Shown here piece by piece: positions 1 through 6,786 of a stretch of 37,064 nucleotides of DNA. The position numbers and the translations under genes were made by a program. Under the pieces are notes generated by a model that worked only from the letters and a program-made list of their open reading frames with translations, ran no database searches and was not told the origin of the DNA. How positions within the stretch are numbered: the first letter of the stretch is position 1; each line of letters begins with the position of its first letter. This DNA comes from Oscillospiraceae bacterium (GTDB lineage Bacteria; Bacillota; Clostridia; Oscillospirales; Ruminococcaceae): the NCBI GenBank assembly GCA_900768705.1, contig CAAGEB010000147.1:1-37064 (forward strand), given 5' to 3'.

Positions 1-115
1 CCGTCATCTTGCACAATTCGTCCTAGCAAGGCGTCAGCCTTGCGTCGTCCTCATTGTACAATCTGACGAAAACTCTGACGGCGCAATCGAACGACAATAA
101 TTGTGCGGTATTGCC
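1..115. repeat. Palindromic intergenic repeat, cut by the window start
   Basis: An imperfect palindrome is centred near base 34-35. GCAAGGC (26-32) and GCCTTGC (37-43) flank the loop GTCA, and the arms continue outward with several mismatches. The right arm runs to about base 115 and includes GACAATAATTGTGCGGTATTGCC, ending two bases short of the GatD-like gene's stop codon. The left arm is cut off by the window start. This looks like half of a MITE- or REP-like mobile palindromic repeat. As RNA it would also form a long hairpin that could act as a 3' end for the murT/gatD-like transcript. No transposase is visible. Confidence 0.55.
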
Positions 116-742
116 TTAATCATTTGATATTATCTGATTAGCAAAATATTCCGTCATATCCGGGTTTCTTACCATCAGAGGACCGATAATATGAGTGCCG
201 TAGAATCCGTCGGTTTTAATGCCTTCCCGGTCGGTTTCCTTCTCGCTGTTTCCTGTGCCCTGTTTTACGGTAAAAAAGGGCTTTTCAATCCCGTAAATCC
301 TGCTTGCTTTATTGACAAAGCCGATAATTTCTTTTCCTTCAAATTCGCATAAGCTGTCGGTAACAATCCGTTTGTCGCCTTCCAGAGTAACGAAATCAAA
401 AAATCCTAATCCCTTATGCTCATTGCCGTTAACATCGGTGATTTTTTCTCCGAACATTTCAAAGGAATTACCGGTGGCAAGAATATCCGTTCCGCCCTTC
501 CACGCCGAATAAAGAGCGTCACGATAAGGCTGAAGATATTCCAGAGCAGCTTTCTGAGAACGCTCTGTGCCGGAGCCGATGTATATCATTGCGCAGTCAC
601 GGAAATCAAACTCGTCTCCCAGCGTTATTCTGACAATTTCGACATTTTCGCCCTTAGCTTCCAGTGTGCGTTTAAGAGCAAGCACATTGCCGTACTCACC
701 GTATAAATTCATTAAATTGTAAAACAAATGTATTATTTTCAT
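116..742 (-). CDS. GatD-like class I glutamine amidotransferase subunit lacking the catalytic Cys and His
   Basis: The 208-residue protein aligns end to end with GatD, which supplies ammonia to MurT for amidating D-Glu of lipid II. Family landmarks are present: the N-terminal NLYGEYGNVLAL segment, IGSGTERSQ near 55-63, GLGFFDF near 111-117, a conserved Arg148 in the glutamine-site loop, and the C-terminal GPLMVRNP segment. However, the nucleophile elbow, normally LxICGGYQ, reads LATGNSFE (88-95), so Gly91 sits where the Cys should be. The catalytic His of the YLHGP motif is replaced in HIIGP, with Ile186 at that position. The DNA at 440-480 reads cleanly, with no frameshift. The gene overlaps the MurT-like gene by four bases (ATGA), so translation is probably coupled. 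Family membership is secure. Glutaminase activity is unlikely, so the protein may be structural, ammonia-using or act on another substrate. Confidence 0.85.
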   Translation of the reverse strand: MKIIHLFYNLMNLYGEYGNVLALKRTLEAKGENVEIVRITLGDEFDFRDCAMIYIGSGTERSQKAALEYLQPYRDALYSAWKGGTDILATGNSFEMFGEKITDVNGNEHKGLGFFDFVTLEGDKRIVTDSLCEFEGKEIIGFVNKASRIYGIEKPFFTVKQGTGNSEKETDREGIKTDGFYGTHIIGPLMVRNPDMTEYFANQIISND

Positions 743-2073
743 ACTTGCTCCTTAATCTGCACCTTGGAAAGGAATTTTGCCTTGTCGGAGAAGCAGGTGA
801 CTGTGTAAAGCTTGTCGTGACCTGCCTTCTTTATCTGTTCAACGCCCTCTTCGATATCGGGGTTAACGGAGATTTTGTGAACCGGTATTTCCGTGTAGGA
901 AAAACGGGTTTCCAGATCCTTGGAATGTGCGCCCAGCAGATAAATATGTTCAACGCATTCGTTGTTCAGCAGTTCAAAATCAATATCCCATAGCCAGCTT
1001 ACCTCGCCTGTGGAGTATCGTCTGCTGACGCTGTCCACAATAATAATAACGCCGCAGGGCTGCTTTTGTCCGATAATGTAGCGTATTGACTGATCGTAGG
1101 AAATGGAGTTTTCGTGCTTGGAGACAAGAAATGTACCGTCGGAGCTGCCGAGAGTGTATTCCACGATTCTTCCGTTTTTCAGCACATAGTCGCTGATATC
1201 CTTTGCAATAGTTTCTGCCTTGATACCAACCAGCGAACAAACGGTAAAGCAGGCAAGAATGTTATAAACATTATAAATGCTTTTAAAGCTAAGGGTGATT
1301 TTGTATTTTCCGTTTATTGTAATAATACCCTTGTCCAGATCCACTTCCGTAACGGTAAAAGAAGTGGGCTGCTTTTTATGACCGCAGCTTTCGCAGTAAT
1401 AGTCACCGATGTGATTGTAGTGGCGGTAATTGTACTTCATTGGCTTTTTGCAGTTCGGGCAGAAAGCACCGTCATCGTAAACCGAGGTGTTTTCCTCCGT
1501 ATCAAAGGACTGCCTGTCCATACCGAACCACACGGTTTTTTCGTGATTTTTGCCGTACAGGGAAACCAGCGGGTCGTCCGCATTAAGTATCAAGGTGGAT
1601 TTGTGGGAAATACTGGGAAGAATTGCGTCGTAAACCCATTCGGGATGACCGTTGCGGGTGAGCTGATCCCGGTAAAGGTTTGTGATTACATAGTAGGTGG
1701 GAGCGAAGTGGCTGAAAGTGAATTTTGAATAGCGTTCATCGCTTTCCAGCAGCAGAACATCGCCTTTCAGGCTGCCGTTCATTGTGCAGTTGGACAGAAT
1801 AAGGGAGGTTACGCCTTCTATCTGATTGGAGCCTTCCTTGTTCCATATTACCTGCTTGCCCTCTGCGTTTAAAATGTGTGCAATCATTTCCACGGTGGAG
1901 GTTTTTCCGTTGCTTCCCGTAACTGCGATAACATTGTCGGGGAGTTTGATTTTTTTCAGCACATCGGGATAGAGCTTCAGCGCAATTTCGCCGGGTTTGC
2001 TGGAGCCTCTTCCTATAAGGTGCAGAACAAAATGAAGAAGCTTGCATATCAGAATTGTAAAAAACAGTCTCAT
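739..2073 (-). CDS. MurT-like Mur-ligase (lipid II isoglutaminyl synthase family)
   Basis: This 444-residue Mur-ligase family protein is of the MurT type. It has a hydrophobic N-terminus (3-20), an ATP-binding P-loop TGSNGKTST (52-60) and the NLYRDQLTR motif (132-140). A Cys4 zinc ribbon is inserted in the middle domain (C205, C208, C227, C230), and a C-terminal DUF1727 domain is present. MurT with GatD amidates the D-Glu carboxyl of lipid II. In the C-terminal domain the usual ADGxDxSWxWD motif reads YSTGEVSWLWD (353-363), so the Asp region said to complete the GatD triad is altered. An in-frame upstream Met would start inside the galE terminator, so ATG 2073 is preferred; it has GAGG 11 bases upstream and its own consensus promoter. 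It is probably co-transcribed with the GatD-like gene. The exact substrate is uncertain. Confidence 0.85.
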   Translation of the reverse strand: MRLFFTILICKLLHFVLHLIGRGSSKPGEIALKLYPDVLKKIKLPDNVIAVTGSNGKTSTVEMIAHILNAEGKQVIWNKEGSNQIEGVTSLILSNCTMNGSLKGDVLLLESDERYSKFTFSHFAPTYYVITNLYRDQLTRNGHPEWVYDAILPSISHKSTLILNADDPLVSLYGKNHEKTVWFGMDRQSFDTEENTSVYDDGAFCPNCKKPMKYNYRHYNHIGDYYCESCGHKKQPTSFTVTEVDLDKGIITINGKYKITLSFKSIYNVYNILACFTVCSLVGIKAETIAKDISDYVLKNGRIVEYTLGSSDGTFLVSKHENSISYDQSIRYIIGQKQPCGVIIIVDSVSRRYSTGEVSWLWDIDFELLNNECVEHIYLLGAHSKDLETRFSYTEIPVHKISVNPDIEEGVEQIKKAGHDKLYTVTCFSDKAKFLSKVQIKEQV

Positions 2074-2127
2074 AAAAACATCAACCTCGAAAAGAAGATA
2101 CTTAGCTGTCAATAAACAACTTTTCTT

Positions 2128-2156
2128 ATTATACACCATTTTATCACAATTGTCAA
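2128..2156 (-). promoter_or_regulatory. Housekeeping promoter of the murT/gatD-like pair
   Basis: On the minus strand a perfect TTGACA (2156-2151) and a perfect TATAAT (2133-2128) are separated by 17 bases. Transcription would start near 2121, leaving a leader of about 50 bases before ATG 2073. The -35 box begins directly after the U-tract of the galE terminator. Confidence 0.88.
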
Positions 2157-2157
2157 G

Positions 2158-2190
2158 AAAAAAAGAAACAGCGGAGCGCAATGCTCCGCT
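2158..2190 (-). terminator. Intrinsic terminator of galE
   Basis: AGCGGAGC (2170-2177) and GCTCCGCT (2183-2190) form an 8-bp perfect stem with a five-base loop. Read on the minus strand it is followed by a T-rich tract (2169-2158). It lies 28 bases past the galE stop and separates galE from the murT promoter. Confidence 0.85.
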
Positions 2191-2217
2191 TTGTACAGTT
2201 TTTTATATTGTATGAAT

Positions 2218-3222
2218 TTATGCCTTGTGCATTTTAGCAAAGTTCCAAGCGTCACGGCACATATCCTCAAGGGTAAGCTCCGCTTTCCAGTGCAGTTCCT
2301 TTTCCGCAAGTGTAGGATTTGAATAGCAGGCGGCAGCGTCTCCGGGACGGCGGGGACCTACGGTATATCCCAAATCAAGATTGTTCACCCGCTGGAAAGT
2401 GTTCAGAATTTCAAACACGGAATAGCCCTTACCGGTCCCCAGATTGTAGGCGGGGCAGCCGGAGCCTATTTCACGAGCCTTTTTGACTGCGGCGACATGA
2501 CCCTTTGCAAGATCCACAACATGTATATAATCCCGTATGCAGCTTCCGTCGGGAGTGGGATAATCGTTGCCCGCAACCGCAAGCACATCTCGCTTTCCCA
2601 GAGCCTTATCCAGAACCAGCGGCATAAGATTGTTGGGAATGCCATTGGGATCTTCGCCGATAAGTCCGCTGCTGTGCGCTCCCACAGGATTGAAATAGCG
2701 CAGGAGTATCATGCACCATTTGCTGTCGGCGGTGTACATTTCCCGACAAAGGTTTTCGATAATCAGCTTTGTGGAGCCGTAGGGATTGATTGCCGACAGA
2801 GGAAAATCCTCGGTTACGGGAACGGTTTCCGGAATGCCGTAAACCGTTGCGGAGGAACTGAATACGAACTTTGTACATCCGTACTTCTTCATGGTTTCCA
2901 GAATGTTGAATGTTCCGCGGAGGTTGTTGGAATAGTACATCAGCGGCTTTTCAACGCTTTCGGGTACGCATTTGTAGCCTGCAAAATGGATAACCTGCTC
3001 AATGCTGTTTTCCGCAAAAATTTTGTCAACCGCACCGATATCCAGCATATCCGCTTCATAGAATTTAAAATCCTTGCCGGTTATTTTGCGTATTCCGTCC
3101 AATGCTCTCGGATTTGAGTTATAGAAATTGTCCATAACCACAATATCTTCGCCGGATTCAAGAAGCTCAACGCAGGTATGAGAGCCGATAAATCCCGCTC
3201 CGCCCGTTACTAAGATACTCAT
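2218..3222 (-). CDS. galE: UDP-glucose 4-epimerase
   Basis: GalE interconverts UDP-glucose and UDP-galactose in the Leloir pathway and supplies UDP-galactose for envelope polysaccharides. The 334-residue length is typical. The extended-SDR NAD-binding motif TGGAGFIG is at 6-13. The catalytic Ser124 lies in SSSATVYG, and Tyr148 and Lys152 in YGSTK. The substrate-binding segment FNPVGAHSSGLIGED and the C-terminal RPGD motif are intact. The gene is a single transcription unit, with its own promoter upstream and a terminator immediately downstream. It is divergent from ddl. The start at 3222 gives the canonical MSILVTGG N-terminus; the ribosome binding site is only moderate (GGACGGTG). UDP-GlcNAc epimerase activity cannot be excluded from sequence alone. 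Confidence 0.96.
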   Translation of the reverse strand: MSILVTGGAGFIGSHTCVELLESGEDIVVMDNFYNSNPRALDGIRKITGKDFKFYEADMLDIGAVDKIFAENSIEQVIHFAGYKCVPESVEKPLMYYSNNLRGTFNILETMKKYGCTKFVFSSSATVYGIPETVPVTEDFPLSAINPYGSTKLIIENLCREMYTADSKWCMILLRYFNPVGAHSSGLIGEDPNGIPNNLMPLVLDKALGKRDVLAVAGNDYPTPDGSCIRDYIHVVDLAKGHVAAVKKAREIGSGCPAYNLGTGKGYSVFEILNTFQRVNNLDLGYTVGPRRPGDAAACYSNPTLAEKELHWKAELTLEDMCRDAWNFAKMHKA

Positions 3223-3256
3223 ATATAAACACCGTCCAATCGTAATAATTTATTTC

Positions 3257-3285
3257 ATTTTACCATATCATTTTCTGATTGTCAA
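3257..3285 (-). promoter_or_regulatory. Housekeeping promoter of galE
   Basis: On the minus strand TTGACA (3285-3280) and TAAAAT (3262-3257) are separated by 17 bases. The expected start is near 3250, about 28 bases before the galE ATG. It is back to back with the ddl promoter. Confidence 0.85.
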
Positions 3286-3354
3286 CAGCTTTTTATAAAT
3301 TCGGAATTTTTTCAGGGAGAGCCGCTAATGTGGTTATAAATTACAAAAATCCCC

Positions 3355-3383
3355 TTGAAATTCCGTAAACAGTGTGTTATAAT
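3355..3383 (+). promoter_or_regulatory. Housekeeping promoter of the ddl-argS operon
   Basis: TTGAAA (3355-3360), a 17-base spacer and a perfect TATAAT (3378-3383). Transcription would start near 3390, and the ddl ATG at 3427 follows an AAGGAG site at 3415-3420. Confidence 0.88.
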
Positions 3384-3426
3384 GTAAGTTGAATTGTTGT
3401 GAGTTGAATTTGTTAAGGAGACTATT

Positions 3427-4491
3427 ATGGCTAAACAGAAGGTTGCAGTGCTTTTCGGCGGAGTTTCCGGCGAACACGAAATTTCACTTGTTTCGGCGTA
3501 TCATGTTCTGATGAACATTCCTAAAGAAAAATACGATGTTATGTGCATAGGCATTACCAAAAAAGGTCACTGGATGTACTATCCCGGTGAATACGAGGAT
3601 ATAAAGAACGGCACATGGGAAAACAATCCCGACTGTTGTACGGCTGTTTTAAGTCCCGACGCCATTCATAAGGGAGTTTTGATAATCGGTGAAAATGATG
3701 TGTATATTCGCAAGGTTGACGCAGTTTTCCCGGTGCTTCACGGAATCGGCGGCGAGGACGGCACCGTGCAGGGTCTTTGTCAGCTGGCAGGGCTGCCCTG
3801 CGTGGGCTGTGATATGACCTCCTCTGCAATCTGTATGGATAAGACCAGAACCCACATTATGCTGGAGGCGGCAGGAATTAAAACCGCTCCGTATGTTGCC
3901 GTGTGCCGTCTGGAGCTTAACAATCTTGACAATGAGATTGACAGTATTGAAAAGAAGCTTGGTTATCCTATGTTTGTAAAGCCCGCAAGCTCCGGCTCCT
4001 CGGTGGGAGTTACCCGTGCCGTAAACCGTGAGGAACTTAAATCCGGACTTAAAATTGCTTTTGCTCACGGAAAAAGAGCTCTCGTGGAAAAAGAGATTAT
4101 CGGCAAAGAGGTGGAGTGCGCCGTACTGGGCAATGCGGGCTGTCTGCAAAGCTCCGTACCGGGACAGATTACCTCTTCGGCAGGCTTTTACGATTATGAC
4201 GCCAAGTACAAAAACAATACCTCCACGCTCACAATTCCTGCGGATATTACCGAGGAGCAGACCCGTGAGCTTCGTCAGACAGCGGAAAAGGCATACAGTG
4301 CCTGCGGCTGCAGCGGTATGTCCAGAGTGGATTTTTTCGTTACGGACGAGGGCATAATACTCAATGAAATCAATACAATTCCCGGATTTACCGAAATAAG
4401 TATGTATCCGAAGCTTATGGAAACCTCCGGCGTGCCGTACTCCGCTTTGCTGGACAGACTTATTCAGCTGGCGATTGAACGGGAATTGTGA
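3427..4491 (+). CDS. ddl: D-alanine--D-alanine ligase
   Basis: This cytoplasmic ATP-grasp ligase makes the D-Ala-D-Ala dipeptide for peptidoglycan precursors. At 354 residues it carries GGVSGEHEISL (11-21, with Glu16), HGIGGEDGTVQG (105-116), the ATP-binding KPASSGSSVGV loop (185-195), the omega-loop YDYDAKY (255-261) and the C-terminal EINTIPGFTE metal- and ADP-binding motif. Lys260-Tyr261 in the omega loop is the D-Ala-D-Ala signature, so a VanA-type D-Ala-D-Lac ligase is unlikely. It is the first gene of a plus-strand run (DUF1934 gene, argS, yfhO-like, Nudix) with a strong promoter and an AAGGAG site seven bases before the ATG. Confidence 0.97.
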   Translation: MAKQKVAVLFGGVSGEHEISLVSAYHVLMNIPKEKYDVMCIGITKKGHWMYYPGEYEDIKNGTWENNPDCCTAVLSPDAIHKGVLIIGENDVYIRKVDAVFPVLHGIGGEDGTVQGLCQLAGLPCVGCDMTSSAICMDKTRTHIMLEAAGIKTAPYVAVCRLELNNLDNEIDSIEKKLGYPMFVKPASSGSSVGVTRAVNREELKSGLKIAFAHGKRALVEKEIIGKEVECAVLGNAGCLQSSVPGQITSSAGFYDYDAKYKNNTSTLTIPADITEEQTRELRQTAEKAYSACGCSGMSRVDFFVTDEGIILNEINTIPGFTEISMYPKLMETSGVPYSALLDRLIQLAIEREL

Positions 4492-4503
4492 TATGAGGTG
4501 TAT

Positions 4504-4917
4504 ATGGATAATTGTTCAATAATAATGAATATAAAGCAGTCCAGCGACGGAATTACCGATGAATCCGAGTTGTTTACAAAGGGTGAATTCCGTTTTCATA
4601 AAGGATCTTTCTTTATAGACTATGATGAAAGCGAAGCCACAGGCTATGAAGGCAGTCATGTTCAGCTGCGCATTGATGACAGAATGATGGTTATGACCCG
4701 CACGGGAACCGCTTTTACAAGCCTCGTATTTGAGGACGGAATGCGGCATTACTGCCATTACGGTATGGAGGAAGGAGAGTGTATGGTGGGAATTACCACT
4801 CAGATGCTCCGATCTCGGCTTTCCGATACCGGCGGGGACATTCATCTGAAATATTCCGTTGATGTGAATGCGGGTCTTATAACAGAAAATGAAATAAATA
4901 TTAAAGTGAAAATGTGA
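4504..4917 (+). CDS. DUF1934 (YwiB-like) beta-barrel protein
   Basis: A 137-residue protein resembling the DUF1934 family (YwiB of Bacillus), thought to form a lipocalin-like calycin barrel of unknown function. It has the family pattern: an opening beta strand with Gly-Glu (GEFRFHKGSFFIDYDE), a central RTGTAFTSLVFEDG segment, and a C-terminal strand LKYSVDVNAGLITENEI, here residues 119-135. Family members usually sit immediately upstream of argS, as here (seven-base gap). A GTG at 4498 is in frame, but GAGG at 4495-4498 overlaps it and sits five bases before ATG 4504, so the ATG is preferred. No signal peptide or membrane segment is visible. Confidence 0.85.
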   Translation: MDNCSIIMNIKQSSDGITDESELFTKGEFRFHKGSFFIDYDESEATGYEGSHVQLRIDDRMMVMTRTGTAFTSLVFEDGMRHYCHYGMEEGECMVGITTQMLRSRLSDTGGDIHLKYSVDVNAGLITENEINIKVKM

Positions 4918-4924
4918 GGACGAT

Positions 4925-6715
4925 ATGTATTACAATGCTGTGAATGAAGCAAAATCCGAAGTAAGGGAGATAATTATGAACGCCATGGGCAGGCTGGTTG
5001 CGGAGGGAAAGATTTCTTCCGAGCCTGTTCCCGCTTTTCAGGTTACTGATACTCAGGATGCGGCGCACGGTGATTTTTCCGCCAATGCCGCCCTTGTATC
5101 CGCAAAAGCACTGAAAACAAATCCCAGAGCCTTGGCTGCGCTTATTGCCGAAGAATGTGTTCTTGAGGGAACTGCTTTCGGCAGAGTGGAGGTGGCAGGT
5201 CCGGGATTTCTGAATTTCTTTATCGGGGAAAACTGGTTTTCTTCTGTTGTAAAGAACATCACCGAGCTTGGCGGCGATTATGGTAAAACCAACCTTGGAC
5301 AGGGAAAACGGGTTCTGGTGGAATTTGTTTCCGCAAACCCCACCGGTCCTATGCACATAGGAAATGCGAGAGGCGGAGCTATCGGAGACTGTCTGGCGTC
5401 GCTTCTGAATGAGGCGGGATTTAAGGCGGACAGAGAGTTTTACATCAATGATGCAGGTAATCAGGTGGCGAAATTCGGAAAGTCACTGGATCTGCGCTAT
5501 ATGCAGCTTTGCTCCGAGGAAGGTCAGAAGCTGATTTCACAATTCTCCGACAATGAAGAGCTTTGCCGTGAAATTTATGAAAGAACCGCTGCGGACAAGG
5601 AAGATCAGCCTGCCGATAAGAATGATCCTTTTTACATGCCCGCCGATGTGTATCTTGGCACGGATATCATCGAACACGCTAAGAATTATTACGACCTTCA
5701 CGGAGGAAAGTCCCTTTCGGAGAAGGATGAGGAAACCCGCAGAAAGGCTTTGGTGGATTATGCTCTCCCGCTGAATGAAAAGCGTCTTGAAGAGGATCTG
5801 CTGAAGTACAGAATAAAATATGACAATTGGTTCAAGGAGAGCAGCCTTCACGAATCCGGTGCTGTTGCGGAAGTGATAGAACATCTGAAGGCGGGCGGCC
5901 ATACTTATGAAAAGGACGGTGCTTTGTGGCTCCGTGCAACGGATTTCGGCGGCGAGCAGGATTTCGTTCTGGTGCGTTCCAACGGCTTCCCGACCTATAT
6001 AGTTCCGGATATTGCATATCATTACAACAAACTGGTTACAAGAAACTATGATAAGGCAATTGATGTGCTGGGTGCCGATCACCACGGCTATGTCAAGAGA
6101 ATGCGGATTTGCCTTAGGGCAATGGGAATTGATGAAAGCCGTCTGGATGTGGTAATCTGCCAGATGGTAATGCTGGTTCGCGAGGGTAAGCCCGTCAAGC
6201 TTTCCAAGCGTTCCGGAAAGGCTATCACCCTTGCCACACTGCTGGACGAGGTTCCGATTGACGAGGCAAGATTCTTCTTTAACCTGCGTGACGCCGATAC
6301 TCATCTGGATTTCGACCTTGATCTGGCTGTGGAGGAAAGCTCCAAGAACCCGGTTTTCTATGTTCAGTACGCTCATGCAAGAATTTGCAGCGTTCTCCGT
6401 AAAATGGAGGAGGACGGCTTTAAATATTCAGGGGAAGCGGTCAGATACACCGAACCCGCTGAACTTGCGCTTATCGGCAAGCTTGCAGGATATCCGGAAA
6501 TTATCAACGAAGCGGCAGGTAAGTACAGCCCCTTTATGCTTACCAAGTATGTATTTGAACTGGCGCAGGTTTTCCATAAATTCTATGACAGCTGCTCCAT
6601 TAAGGACGCTGAAAATGATGTTAAGCTTTCAAGACTTGCGCTTTGTGAGGCGTCCCGTATCACTATAAAGAATGTGCTTACTATTCTGAAAATTGAAGCA
6701 CCGGAAAAAATGTAA
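4925..6715 (+). CDS. argS: Arginyl-tRNA synthetase
   Basis: This class I aminoacyl-tRNA synthetase charges tRNA-Arg. The 596-residue protein has the N-terminal tRNA-binding (Arg_S N) domain at about 1-100, then the HIGH-type motif in PTGPMHIGNARGG (HIGN at 144-147). The KMSKS-like loop is KLSKRSGKA, and the C-terminal alpha-helical DALR anticodon-binding domain includes YVFELAQVFHKFYDSC. The canonical Lys of KMSKS is often absent in ArgS and the loop here is the bacterial variant. The start at 4925 follows GAGGA at 4916-4920. It is in one operon with ddl and the DUF1934 gene. No T-box leader is visible in front of it. Confidence 0.97.
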   Translation: MYYNAVNEAKSEVREIIMNAMGRLVAEGKISSEPVPAFQVTDTQDAAHGDFSANAALVSAKALKTNPRALAALIAEECVLEGTAFGRVEVAGPGFLNFFIGENWFSSVVKNITELGGDYGKTNLGQGKRVLVEFVSANPTGPMHIGNARGGAIGDCLASLLNEAGFKADREFYINDAGNQVAKFGKSLDLRYMQLCSEEGQKLISQFSDNEELCREIYERTAADKEDQPADKNDPFYMPADVYLGTDIIEHAKNYYDLHGGKSLSEKDEETRRKALVDYALPLNEKRLEEDLLKYRIKYDNWFKESSLHESGAVAEVIEHLKAGGHTYEKDGALWLRATDFGGEQDFVLVRSNGFPTYIVPDIAYHYNKLVTRNYDKAIDVLGADHHGYVKRMRICLRAMGIDESRLDVVICQMVMLVREGKPVKLSKRSGKAITLATLLDEVPIDEARFFFNLRDADTHLDFDLDLAVEESSKNPVFYVQYAHARICSVLRKMEEDGFKYSGEAVRYTEPAELALIGKLAGYPEIINEAAGKYSPFMLTKYVFELAQVFHKFYDSCSIKDAENDVKLSRLALCEASRITIKNVLTILKIEAPEKM

Positions 6716-6723
6716 ATATCAAG

Positions 6724-6768
6724 GACAGCACCGTATTGACGACTGATAAAGCCTCGGACGGTGTTGTC
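6724..6768 (+). other. Hairpin between argS and the yfhO-like gene
   Basis: GACAGCACCGT (6724-6734) can pair with ACGGTGTTGTC (6758-6768), an 11-bp stem including one G-U, around a 23-base loop. No T-tract follows, so it is not a normal terminator. It could mark RNA processing or partial attenuation between the two genes. Confidence 0.4.
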
Positions 6769-6786
6769 TGAATTTCGGAGATAACT

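Noticed and set aside
2074..2181. N-terminal extension of the MurT-like gene
   Set aside because: It would begin inside the galE terminator and cover the consensus promoter, so it could not be transcribed from that promoter.
3427..4491. VanA-type D-Ala-D-Lac ligase, given the vanY-like gene nearby
   Set aside because: The omega loop has the Lys-Tyr of D-Ala-D-Ala ligases (YDYDAKY), and there are no vanH, vanX, vanR or vanS genes.
4495..4503. GTG 4498 as start of the DUF1934 gene
   Set aside because: The only good ribosome binding site (GAGG) overlaps this codon and suits ATG 4504.
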